From: Erythrobacter sp. Alg231-14
GTDB taxonomy: Bacteria > Pseudomonadota > Alphaproteobacteria > Sphingomonadales > Sphingomonadaceae
Assembly (NCBI RefSeq): GCF_900149685.1
Contig: NZ_LT702999.1
Location: forward strand, 1 to 64,000
Direction: 5' to 3'
Length of the DNA: 64,000 nt
Shown: positions 55,048-63,493 of the stretch, in pieces
How positions within the stretch are numbered: the stretch's first letter is position 1
Layout of the letters: every line of letters starts with the position of its first letter
Notes under the pieces: model-generated
The model's database searches: none
What the model was told of the DNA's origin: nothing
Seen by the model: only the letters and a program-made list of their open reading frames with translations
Program-made: the position numbers and the translations under genes

Positions 55048-56091
55048 CTATGCCGATTTGCGATTGCGCAACGATTTTAACGCGGTTCCTGGATCGTCCA
55101 AAACCGCACTCGCCAAATGCAGCAAATGCGCCCGGCCGTGCCACACAAACGCCGCGATCGACGCGGGCGAAGACAGTCCGCCAGCACGCGACAAAATGGC
55201 ATCGGCCAACAATCCGGCGGTCATTTGCCGGACCCAGCGACGGTGCTGCGCGCTAGGCGCGGTGGCCGTGTCATACGCGACCATTGCATCGGCCCCGGCG
55301 ATAGCTGTTCGAATTGCCTCAGGATCAGCCTTTGCGTTGTAGGAAAACAACGCCATCAAGGGCTCCAACCTTTCGGAGATCTCCGCCGGCAATCGCGCGC
55401 TTGAATGTCCACTGCCAATGGCCGCGCAATTTTGCGCTTGTTCGTGGCGTTTTCCATGAGTGATCGCCCCGTCATGGCGGCGATATTGGATCAATACATC
55501 GGACAAGCGGCTCGTCTTACCAAAAGCGGAAAGCCGACCCCAAAGGTCAAAATCCTGCGCCGTCCGATAAGTTTCATCATAAAAAATCGGTTCCCGTCCA
55601 TCTGGGCATCGACGGAACATAAATGTGGGATGCGGAGCGGGTGGATTCCAACCCAGCGTCCAACGGACCTGCCAATCATCCAAAGGTTGATCTACGGTTC
55701 GGACACGATGGCCATCGGCATCAATCATCTCAAATCCAGACGTGACGCCAACATGGTCGGCATGCATTTCCATATGCGCGTGTTGGATCGCCAACCGATC
55801 GGGCAAACACACATCATCGGCGTCAATGCGCGCAATATACCCGCCCCACGCCTCTTGTAGGCCGCGGTTCAGCGACCGAGTTAGGCCGATATTTTCAGTG
55901 TTGGTGACCACGCGAATACGCGGATCCTTCGCCGCCGCCTCCGCCAAAATCTTGGGTGAGGCATCGCTGGACGCATCATCAACAATCAGAAACTCATAAT
56001 CGTTGAAGCTCTGATGCGCGACGCTCGCCATAGTTTCGGCAAGGAATTGCGCGCCGTTATGCACTCCCATCAAGACGGTGATCGCTGGCAT
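55048..56091 (-). CDS. GT2 family glycosyltransferase
   Basis: A 347-residue enzyme: ITVLMGVHNGAQFLAETMAS, FLIVDDASSDASPKIL, IARIDADDVCLPDRLA with the metal-binding Asp residues, and RTAQDFDLWGRLSAFG as the catalytic-base region. The C-terminal 100 residues are helical without membrane segments. It is convergent with the GT4 gene (eight-base gap) and starts three bases after the propeller-protein gene on the same strand. Confidence 0.92.
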   Translation of the reverse strand: MPAITVLMGVHNGAQFLAETMASVAHQSFNDYEFLIVDDASSDASPKILAEAAAKDPRIRVVTNTENIGLTRSLNRGLQEAWGGYIARIDADDVCLPDRLAIQHAHMEMHADHVGVTSGFEMIDADGHRVRTVDQPLDDWQVRWTLGWNPPAPHPTFMFRRCPDGREPIFYDETYRTAQDFDLWGRLSAFGKTSRLSDVLIQYRRHDGAITHGKRHEQAQNCAAIGSGHSSARLPAEISERLEPLMALFSYNAKADPEAIRTAIAGADAMVAYDTATAPSAQHRRWVRQMTAGLLADAILSRAGGLSSPASIAAFVWHGRAHLLHLASAVLDDPGTALKSLRNRKSA

Positions 56092-56094
56092 GTT

Positions 56095-57369
56095 TTATCC
56101 CGCCGCATCAACCAGATAGAGCGCGCGATACCCTTCATGCGTGGAATCAATCACAATCGAATTCCCATCGCGTGACCATCGCGGGTGCAAGTCACAGCGC
56201 CATTCATCCTGATATTCGCGCTTGGCCAACAACCGACCCAATTCGCGGCGTTTGCTGGCCTGATCGTTGAGCACATACAATGTCTGCTCGCTATAAAGGT
56301 CGGGATAGGTGTCGGTCACCCAATGCCCCGTTTCCCTATGAAGACTGGGATGCCCATCCACCCCCGGCATCGCCGGGTCCAGGGGAGTCAACGAACCGTC
56401 GCGACAATCGAACACAACATAGCTGGATCCGATCCCTTTGTTGGATGTGTAGGCAATGCGATCTTCGTCCAACCACCAATAATGGGACGCGCGACCATCC
56501 AAGGGAACATGCATCAATCTGCTGCCGTCGCAATTTCCGACAAACGCATCCACCGTCCAACCGTGAACGTCATCGGGATTGGGCAGCCGTTTATACAGGA
56601 CAGAAAACCGCTTGGCATTCGGGCTTAACAAGGCCGCATTCAAATAGTGATATTCGTCCGCATGCGCGCCGGGTGTCGCCTCGGCAAAACGCGGCATCGC
56701 GTATGCAAGATCGGCCTTTCCCGTGTTCAAATCCACGAGTGTTACCCCGTCACTATCGGGCATGTTTTCGCGTGCATATGGATCGTCCAACACCGGATAA
56801 CCATAGCCGGGCCGACACCGCGCCAATCGCGCAAAATTCAACGAAAGACCAACGCCGGCATTCTCATTCGCGTCAAACAAAGGCACATCGCAATGTTTGC
56901 GGATCTTGACGGTGCCGTTCGCGTCTCCGTCAGCCAAACAATGGGCCGGTTCGCCGTTTACGATGGTGTTGAACGCCAATGTCCGGGGGCCAGCGCTATC
57001 CCACCATCGCAGCCGCGCACCCATTTGCCAGCACCACAATTGAGTTTCTGCAACGCCGTGCCATTGGCCGCTTTCAATATCGAACCAACCGACTTGGGCA
57101 GCTTCAGACCCAGTCAACGCCTGACGCGCGACGGTCGAATTGTGCGCCAAAACCGCCTTTCCATCCATGCTGATGGGTTGAATTTCGTAGTATCCAACAA
57201 AGGTTTCGCGCCCTTTCACGCGGTATTCGCGCGCTTTGGGCGCTTTGGGCACATTTCCTTGAATTCCACGCAGCGTTCTAAGCACCGGAGGAATTACCTG
57301 AGTTTTCAGACCCCTACGCACTGGGCGTGGAATCATCATCGCGATAGTAGAGACAATTGGACTGACCAT
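56095..57369 (-). CDS. Beta-propeller-like protein in glycan locus
   Basis: A 424-residue protein. Repeated strands with Trp/Asp pairs (VGWFDIESGQWHGVAETQ, GRASHYWWLDEDRIAYTS, HPRWSRDGNSIVIDSTHEG) resemble TolB or oligogalacturonide-lyase-type propellers. The start VSTIAMMIPRPVRRGLKTQV is not a clear signal peptide. Genes of this kind occur in capsule or exopolysaccharide loci, but the activity is unknown. It is translated just before the GT2 gene. Confidence 0.78.
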   Translation of the reverse strand: MVSPIVSTIAMMIPRPVRRGLKTQVIPPVLRTLRGIQGNVPKAPKAREYRVKGRETFVGYYEIQPISMDGKAVLAHNSTVARQALTGSEAAQVGWFDIESGQWHGVAETQLWCWQMGARLRWWDSAGPRTLAFNTIVNGEPAHCLADGDANGTVKIRKHCDVPLFDANENAGVGLSLNFARLARCRPGYGYPVLDDPYARENMPDSDGVTLVDLNTGKADLAYAMPRFAEATPGAHADEYHYLNAALLSPNAKRFSVLYKRLPNPDDVHGWTVDAFVGNCDGSRLMHVPLDGRASHYWWLDEDRIAYTSNKGIGSSYVVFDCRDGSLTPLDPAMPGVDGHPSLHRETGHWVTDTYPDLYSEQTLYVLNDQASKRRELGRLLAKREYQDEWRCDLHPRWSRDGNSIVIDSTHEGYRALYLVDAAG

Positions 57370-57445
57370 TTGCGCGTATTAACCCGGCAGTTACTAAGAT
57401 TTCTTACCAAGCGTTACGAACTACAAGCGAGCGGTCATACAAAAC

Positions 57446-58180
57446 ATGTCGACAACACTGAAATCCCCCGATTCCCTTTATGGAACCGATTTCCACGCCA
57501 ATCGTGATGCGCGCACCCGCGCCGCCGCTCGGCATATTATTGGCAAGGTGATCGATTGGGTCGATCCCAAGAGCGCCTGCGATGTGGGTTGCGGGGTCGG
57601 CACATGGTTGGCGGTTGCCCGCGAATTGGGCATCAAAGACGTGCACGGTTTCGAAGGCCCTTGGGCAAAGACTGCTAATCTGGTGCTCGATCCCGACGAA
57701 GTGAGCTTTCAAAATCTCGAAGCCAAAGTGGAAGCGGATCGCAAGTTCGATCTGGCGATTTCGCTCGAGGTTGCCGAACATCTGGATCCATCGCGTGCGG
57801 CCAGTTTTGTCGACGATCTTTGCGCGTTGAGCGATTGTGTAATGTTCTCGGCTGCGATCCCGTTTCAAGGCGGTACCGGCCATATCAATGAACAATGGCA
57901 AAGCTACTGGGCGGATCATTTTCAGAGCAAGAATTACATCGCCTTTGACCCCATTCGGCCGTTGATCTGGCAAGACGAAAACATTGCGTTTTGGTACCGT
58001 CAAAACATGTTGGTCTACGCCCGCGAAGGATCGGAGGCCGCTGCAAAATTGGCCAAAGTAACTTCGGGCACCGCTACGATGCTGGACCTTGTTCACCCAG
58101 ACCAATATCTCCACGCAGAGGCGGCTCAACCCGCTCGCGCGATCTCTCGCAAGGTGAAAAAGGTCTTCGGTCGGGCCTAA
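57446..58180 (+). CDS. SAM-dependent class I methyltransferase
   Basis: A 244-residue methyltransferase. Motif I is ACDVGCGVGTWLAVA; motif II region FDLAISLEVAEHLDPSRAAS follows. Sugar- or glycan-locus methyltransferases of this FkbM/Methyltransf_23-like form modify saccharides. It is divergent from the propeller gene and convergent with the flippase gene four bases away. The acceptor is not known. Confidence 0.88.
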   Translation: MSTTLKSPDSLYGTDFHANRDARTRAAARHIIGKVIDWVDPKSACDVGCGVGTWLAVARELGIKDVHGFEGPWAKTANLVLDPDEVSFQNLEAKVEADRKFDLAISLEVAEHLDPSRAASFVDDLCALSDCVMFSAAIPFQGGTGHINEQWQSYWADHFQSKNYIAFDPIRPLIWQDENIAFWYRQNMLVYAREGSEAAAKLAKVTSGTATMLDLVHPDQYLHAEAAQPARAISRKVKKVFGRA

Positions 58181-58184
58181 CCCC

Positions 58185-59489
58185 CTACGCCACGCGGCGA
58201 GCAGTAATCCAGCCATAGGCGGACCACACCACTTCAAACGCGATATGCGCCAGGCCGACACCAATCAGGCCAAGTGGCGCAATCGCGGTTGATAGGACAA
58301 TGAAGAACGCCGCCGTGCCGGCAATGACAGAGCCCAAAAACCGGGCCCCATTATCAAACGCTATCAACAACGGCATCAAAGTTACGCCGGATAGATACAG
58401 CGCTCGGGCACCAAACAAGATCGCAGTGATCGTGGCCGCTGCGCCGAACTCTGGACCAAATGCGATGGTCAAAATGGGATCGGCCATCACAAACATAATC
58501 GCCGCCAAGGCCAATCCCCCTGCACAGGCCATTGCCGCAATACGCCCTGCATAACGCACCGCGCCGGACCCATCACCTTGGGCGGCCAGACGCGCGATCG
58601 GGGCGCTGGCAATTTGTTGCAACGGCCGGCCCAATTGTCCCACCAGATTGGCGAGATTTTTCGCCGCGCGCAGCAAACTGGCCGCAGCAGGACCCAAAAT
58701 CGCACCGGCAAGGATCACATCACCCTCTTGGCTCAACATGCGGATGCCGAACGTAGCATTGGTCTGCCACATCAGAGGCCAAAAATTGTGCGAGGCCGCG
58801 ATGGCACCGCGGGCATCGGCGCTGCGAAGATCGCCCAAACCGTTGCCCCGCAACGATAAAAGTGCCCAGAACAGGAACGCCAAATTGGCGACCGCTTCGC
58901 CGACGAGCCAGATCAACAGGAATGTCGGAGCACCCGCGCCCATAAACCACGCGGCGATCGATCCGACTAATATGACCAAGGACGAGACAACCGGACGCAA
59001 CCCGATCGCTCCGAACCGGTCAAAGCATCGCAAACCCGCTTCCACCGCGCCAAAGGCTCGCGTCGCAATCACCGCGCAATAAGCCACCCCCAGCCAGACC
59101 CATTCCGGCCCAATACCAAGCCATGGTGCGACAAAGGGCAATCCAACAATCGCAACCACCGTCGCCGCGAACGCCGTTCCAAAATCTACCAGCAACCCTG
59201 CCTTCACCAATCCGCGCAGCCGCGTATTGCCCGTGTCGCGCCTGTTCGCGCCGCCATTTGAATTTCCGCTATCGCTTTGAACTTCCGCCATAAAATTCGT
59301 GAGGACGTTCACGGATTGGAAATTCAGCAATCCATCCACCAAACGCACATAAGCCTGAATCAAAATGACGACGCCCAAAGCCGCCAGATCCAATGCCTGC
59401 GCGGCGACAGCAAATATTGCCAATTGCAGTACACCATTGGCGGCATTCCCGCCGACAAGCTTGCTCCATGCTCCCAACAGTTTCTGCAT
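58185..59489 (-). CDS. Oligosaccharide flippase (Wzx/MATE-like)
   Basis: A 434-residue polytopic membrane protein with about 12 helices, including LAALGVVILIQAYVRLVDGL, AAWFMGAGAPTFLLIWLVGE and TAAFFIVLSTAIAPLGLIG. The pattern fits the polysaccharide-biosynthesis flippase family, which moves lipid-linked glycans across the inner membrane. No Wzy-type polymerase was seen, so the locus may make a short glycan. Confidence 0.85.
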   Translation of the reverse strand: MQKLLGAWSKLVGGNAANGVLQLAIFAVAAQALDLAALGVVILIQAYVRLVDGLLNFQSVNVLTNFMAEVQSDSGNSNGGANRRDTGNTRLRGLVKAGLLVDFGTAFAATVVAIVGLPFVAPWLGIGPEWVWLGVAYCAVIATRAFGAVEAGLRCFDRFGAIGLRPVVSSLVILVGSIAAWFMGAGAPTFLLIWLVGEAVANLAFLFWALLSLRGNGLGDLRSADARGAIAASHNFWPLMWQTNATFGIRMLSQEGDVILAGAILGPAAASLLRAAKNLANLVGQLGRPLQQIASAPIARLAAQGDGSGAVRYAGRIAAMACAGGLALAAIMFVMADPILTIAFGPEFGAAATITAILFGARALYLSGVTLMPLLIAFDNGARFLGSVIAGTAAFFIVLSTAIAPLGLIGVGLAHIAFEVVWSAYGWITARRVA

Positions 59490-59932
59490 AGATCTTGCCT
59501 AATATCCTGCGGTTTGGGCTTTGCCCTGACATGGGAGGGGATCCGTCGCATAGGACATCTCCAATCCGCTACTCGTCCGCTCTATGGTAAAGGACGTTTT
59601 AAGAAAAGCGCCAGCCCGCGCGGCGGGATAATCCTTTCCGCCGCTGTCTTAACCAATCTATTTGGAGCCCTTGGCAGCCCCCACTTTTGGCGCAAGTTCG
59701 GCGATTTTCTTGACTACTTATTGCTTTATTTCAGCTATTTATCACAGAACTCATCCCCCAGAACCCAGCCGTCGCAACCGGGTGGATTGGCCGCTGGCTT
59801 CTTTCTCAACACAGGTGTCGATTTTGGGGAAAAATTAAGGTTTCCCAATTATTCACCAATCTTCGAGAGACGCCGTTCGCGATAATTTGCGATCAGGCGG
59901 ATGGAATTGTTTTGAGCCTCGGGGGCTGACTA
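59490..59932. other. Intergenic region, flippase / cpaF
   Basis: A 443-base stretch between divergent genes. No gene or RNA was recognised. A weak promoter-like pair, TTGACT (59710-59715) and AGCTAT (59733-59738) with a 17-base spacer, points towards cpaF. AT-rich sequence lies between 59700 and 59860. The open frame that crosses it from inside the flippase gene has no coding support. Confidence 0.5.
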
Positions 59933-61474
59933 ATGAGTGCATTCGGCAAAAAGGGTGGCGCAGGCGGCATGAGACCTGGCGCAAAGCCAGCTTTTGGCGT
60001 CGCACGACCTATGAAGGGCGGCGCCCCAAAGTCCGAAGAAACCGGTGATGGTGGGGAACAGTTCCCGCCTTTGCCAGCAGAAGGCGGAGACACCGAAGCG
60101 GCCAAGCCTGCCCCCAAGGCCAAGCCGAACCGCAACGCCACAGCCAATGCGATGGATCGTCTGCAAGAGCGGATGAACGCCACCAACACTGCCGAGGCAG
60201 AAGCCGGCGGGTTCGAGGCGTCTGTTCACAAGATTAAAGAACAAGTGCTTCCGCGCTTGCTCGAACGGGTTGATCCCGAAGCCGCGGCAACGCTTTCCAA
60301 GGAAGAATTGTCGGAAGAATTTCGCCCGATCATCATGGAAGTGCTGGCCGAGTTGAAGGTCACGCTGAACCGGCGCGAACAATTCGCGCTTGAAAAGGTT
60401 CTGATCGATGAATTGCTGGGCTTTGGCCCGCTCGAAGAATTGCTCAACGACCCGGACGTGTCCGATATTATGGTCAACGGTCCGGACCAAACCTATATTG
60501 AGAAAAAGGGTAAGTTGACCATCGCGCCGATCCGGTTCCGCGACGAACAACACCTCTTCCAAATCGCACAGCGTATCGTGAACCAAGTTGGCCGCCGCGT
60601 CGACCAAACCACGCCGCTGGCCGATGCTCGCTTGAAAGACGGCTCTCGTGTGAACGTTATTGTTCCGCCGCTGTCGCTGCGCGGTACCGCGATTTCCATT
60701 CGTAAATTCTCCGAAAAACCGATCACTTTGGACATGCTCAAAGAATTCGGTTCGATGAGCGAAAAGATGTGCACCGCGCTAAAAATCGCGGGCGCATGCC
60801 GGATGAACATCGTTATTTCTGGCGGTACCGGTTCTGGTAAAACGACCATGCTCAACGCCCTGTCGAAAATGATCGACCCGGGCGAACGCGTTCTGACGAT
60901 TGAGGATGCCGCGGAACTTCGCCTGCAACAACCGCACTGGCTGCCGCTGGAAACGCGTCCGCCTAACCTTGAAGGGCAAGGCGCGATTACGATCGGTGAC
61001 CTTGTGAAAAACGCCCTGCGTATGCGTCCTGACCGGATTATTCTGGGTGAGATTCGTGGCGCCGAGTGTTTCGATCTTCTCGCGGCGATGAACACGGGCC
61101 ACGATGGTTCGATGTGTACGCTTCACGCCAACAGCCCGCGCGAATGCCTTGGCCGGATGGAAAACATGATCCTGATGGGCGACATCAAAATCCCGAAACA
61201 GGCGATTTCAACACAGATTGCGGAATCGGTTGACCTAATCGTTCAGGTTAAGCGTTTGCGCGATGGTTCGCGTCGAACCACCGACATTACCGAGGTGATC
61301 GGGATGGAAGGCGACGTGATCGTTACCCAGAACCTGTTCAAATTCGAGTATCTCGATGAGAGCGAAGACGGCAAGATCATGGGCGAATTCCGCGCCTCTG
61401 GCCTGCGCCCCTATACTCTTGAAAAGGCCCGTCAATACGGGTTTGACCAAGCGTATTTGGAAGCGTGCCTCTAA
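59933..61474 (+). CDS. cpaF: CpaF/TadA-type secretion ATPase
   Basis: A 513-residue ATPase for Tad-type pilus assembly. The N-terminal 90 residues are disordered (Gly, Pro, Lys-rich). ISGGTGSGKTTMLNALSKMI is Walker A; ERVLTIEDAAELRLQQPHW, LRMRPDRIILGEIRGAECFD and the His box TGHDGSMCTLHANSPRE follow. The usual cpa/tad partners are not adjacent within this window. Its stop overlaps the convergent gene by four bases. Confidence 0.93.
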   Translation: MSAFGKKGGAGGMRPGAKPAFGVARPMKGGAPKSEETGDGGEQFPPLPAEGGDTEAAKPAPKAKPNRNATANAMDRLQERMNATNTAEAEAGGFEASVHKIKEQVLPRLLERVDPEAAATLSKEELSEEFRPIIMEVLAELKVTLNRREQFALEKVLIDELLGFGPLEELLNDPDVSDIMVNGPDQTYIEKKGKLTIAPIRFRDEQHLFQIAQRIVNQVGRRVDQTTPLADARLKDGSRVNVIVPPLSLRGTAISIRKFSEKPITLDMLKEFGSMSEKMCTALKIAGACRMNIVISGGTGSGKTTMLNALSKMIDPGERVLTIEDAAELRLQQPHWLPLETRPPNLEGQGAITIGDLVKNALRMRPDRIILGEIRGAECFDLLAAMNTGHDGSMCTLHANSPRECLGRMENMILMGDIKIPKQAISTQIAESVDLIVQVKRLRDGSRRTTDITEVIGMEGDVIVTQNLFKFEYLDESEDGKIMGEFRASGLRPYTLEKARQYGFDQAYLEACL

Positions 61475-62091
61475 GCGATTTTAGGCAGCCTTCTAATCGT
61501 GAGGGCGATCGCAGTTGCCGCTCCTAAAGCGATGAATGCCATCAGAACCCAATAGAACCTGTCGTTCGGACGGCTTCCGGTTAGGGGGCCCCCAAATCTA
61601 TAGCCTTCTGATACTTCGTGCGCGCGCACCTCACCGGTTGCGAGCCACGACCTTATCGCCTCGACATTCTGCTCGGACCCAATCAAGACTGCTCCACGTC
61701 CGCAGAAATATGTCTTTAAATAGAACGGCGTGTCCTGCGCCGTTGATCCGGTCGGGCGGGCAACACCAAAGACAATCACCGAACCCGACGGGATACCGAT
61801 TTCATCGGTCGGATTGTACATCAGGCCCAGTTCGACCTTAACCAGCTCAGGTGCCTCCCCCTTTAATGTGTCTGCCACTTGAAAGGTCGCGACCACACTT
61901 GGGTGTTCCTCGTCTATAAAAAGGTCATCGACCAGCTCATAATCCAGCAATTCTCCAACGAAGATAACATCGCTTGTCAGACTTTTGGCATATCCGGATT
62001 CGGCGGTCGGAAAGAAGCAGTTAAACGTGCTTGCGGATGCAGAGACCGGCGAGAGAAACAAGATGGCCGCGGCTAAAGCGTGTTTCAGCAT
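61471..62091 (-). CDS. Exported protein with C-terminal membrane anchor
   Basis: A 206-residue protein starting MLKHALAAAILFLSPVSASA, a clear signal peptide. A conserved-looking domain follows with FNCFFPTAESGYAKSLTSDV, a beta-rich core (VATFQVADTLKGEAPELVKV), and TYFCGRGAVLIGSEQNVEAI. A membrane segment (FYWVLMAFIALGAATAIALT) and a basic end close it. Two Cys could pair in the periplasm. I do not recognise the family. It overlaps the cpaF stop by four bases. Confidence 0.75.
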   Translation of the reverse strand: MLKHALAAAILFLSPVSASASTFNCFFPTAESGYAKSLTSDVIFVGELLDYELVDDLFIDEEHPSVVATFQVADTLKGEAPELVKVELGLMYNPTDEIGIPSGSVIVFGVARPTGSTAQDTPFYLKTYFCGRGAVLIGSEQNVEAIRSWLATGEVRAHEVSEGYRFGGPLTGSRPNDRFYWVLMAFIALGAATAIALTIRRLPKIA

Positions 62092-62107
62092 AGAAGCGAC
62101 GCTAGCG

Positions 62108-62350
62108 TCACAAATTCCCCAGAACAACCGGAAGGCTCGTTGCCAGCATACCGCCGCCAACAATCGCGGCGGCAATGAACAGGTTGGTCCAAGGCACCCA
62201 TCCCACTTTTTCCAATGCATCGAGCGACCGGCGCGCGTTGCGAACCCGTTCCATCATCAGGCACACGCCCGCAAAGACCCAACACAACGCGCCAGACAAG
62301 GCGAGCAATTCTGCATCGCTCGCAAATTCTAAAGTTGTAAGCCAATCCAT
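62108..62350 (-). CDS. Small two-helix membrane protein
   Basis: An 80-residue protein starting MDWLTTLEFASDAELLALSG. Two membrane helices (LALSGALCWVFAGVCLMM and LFIAAAIVGGGMLATSLPVV) are joined by a basic loop (RVRNARRSLDALEKVG). It lies 16 bases upstream of the exported-protein gene on the same strand, so the two are probably one operon. Function unknown. Confidence 0.65.
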   Translation of the reverse strand: MDWLTTLEFASDAELLALSGALCWVFAGVCLMMERVRNARRSLDALEKVGWVPWTNLFIAAAIVGGGMLATSLPVVLGNL

Positions 62351-62415
62351 GTCGGCAACGCATGTAGTGCGCCGTGGCGCTTGCGCAAACCCACCTGTAC
62401 CCTAAAGCAGCCCGC

Positions 62416-63333
62416 ATGGATGGCTCTGTCGCTCGCCCTCGCCCTATGCTTGCAATCGGCCTGCGCCTTCTCACCGCGGTGGTTTTCGCGACGATGGGGA
62501 TGTTGGTTAAGCTGGGCGGTGAGCGCGGCGTTCATCTGGTCGAGATGCTTTTTTGGCGGCAGATGATAACTTTCGCCTTGATCACGGCGGGATTGGCGCT
62601 GCTTGGAAAGCTCGCAACACTGCGAACCAATCGAATCAAAAGTCATGCGGGGCGCGCAGCGTTGGGCGGATTTTGCATGTTCTTTGTGTACGGCGCCGTG
62701 CTGTTGTTGCCATTGGCGGAGGCAACCACCCTTTCCTACACCGCGCCGTTCTTTGCCGTTGTGATCGCCGTTACGATGTTTGGCGAACGCGTCGGCCTCT
62801 ATCGCTCTGCCGCTGTTCTAGTCGGATCGTGCGGTGTTTTGGTTATCATGCAGCCGACCGGCATGGGCGGTGAAATCACCGCATTCGGCGTGTTCGTTGC
62901 GTTGGCCGCCGCGGCGATGGTTGCCATGATTAGCTTTCAAATTCAGGATCTCAACAAGACCGAAAGCCCGTGGAGCATCATATTCTGGTTCACTGCACTT
63001 TCCACACCCGTCTTTATGATGGCGATGCCTTTCTTCGCAGGCGCGCATGACGCCGACACATGGCTTATTATCATAGCAATGGCCCTGAGCGGGGCGGCTG
63101 CACAAATTTTGCTCACCAGCTCGCTGCGCTTTGGATCCGCGGGCATGGTCCTCTTGATTGACTACACATCGCTGCTTTGGGCGACCGCCTATGGTTTCAC
63201 GGTGTTCGATCGGGAGCCATCTGCAAATTTGTGGCTCGGCGCTCCACTTATCATTGGTGCGGGGCTACTCATCGCATGGCGAGAGCGTAAACTGGCGATC
63301 GCCCACAAAAAGGCTGAGATAGCTCCAGAATAA
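62416..63333 (+). CDS. EamA/DMT family transporter
   Basis: About 305 residues from MDGSVARPRPMLAIGLRLLT with ten membrane helices in two repeats. AVVFATMGMLVKLGGERGV and PLAEATTLSYTAPFFAVVIA are typical of the first repeat; AQILLTSSLRFGSAGMVLLI of the second. It differs in sequence from the transporter at 50092. Substrate unknown. The frame is open 42 bases further upstream; the ATG at 62416 gives a normal length. Confidence 0.87.
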   Translation: MDGSVARPRPMLAIGLRLLTAVVFATMGMLVKLGGERGVHLVEMLFWRQMITFALITAGLALLGKLATLRTNRIKSHAGRAALGGFCMFFVYGAVLLLPLAEATTLSYTAPFFAVVIAVTMFGERVGLYRSAAVLVGSCGVLVIMQPTGMGGEITAFGVFVALAAAAMVAMISFQIQDLNKTESPWSIIFWFTALSTPVFMMAMPFFAGAHDADTWLIIIAMALSGAAAQILLTSSLRFGSAGMVLLIDYTSLLWATAYGFTVFDREPSANLWLGAPLIIGAGLLIAWRERKLAIAHKKAEIAPE

Positions 63334-63352
63334 ACGCGCAAGAGGAACCATC

Positions 63353-63484
63353 ATGATCCGAAAGACAATCATCACCGCCGCCCTCGCCGCTCTGACTTTA
63401 ACCAGCGCGGCTTGCAACACCGTTCAAGGCCTTGGCCGTGACATTGAATCGGTCGGACGCACCGGCGAAGAAATCATCGATTAA
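63353..63484 (+). CDS. Entericidin-like small lipoprotein
   Basis: A 43-residue protein: MIRKTIITAALAALTLTSA then ACNTVQGLGRDIESVG. The signal peptide ends in lipobox TSAAC, so Cys is lipidated. The tail NTVQGLGRDIESVGRTGEEI is the entericidin A/B pattern. An AGAGGAA ribosome site precedes the ATG. It is too short to be found by size alone but is well supported. Confidence 0.85.
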   Translation: MIRKTIITAALAALTLTSAACNTVQGLGRDIESVGRTGEEIID

Positions 63485-63493
63485 GCTTGCGGC

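Noticed and set aside
59277-59885. A 202-residue plus-strand frame from inside the flippase gene into the cpaF upstream gap
   Set aside because: It begins antisense to a well-supported gene and has no family motif; the downstream part has no ribosome site or coding pattern.
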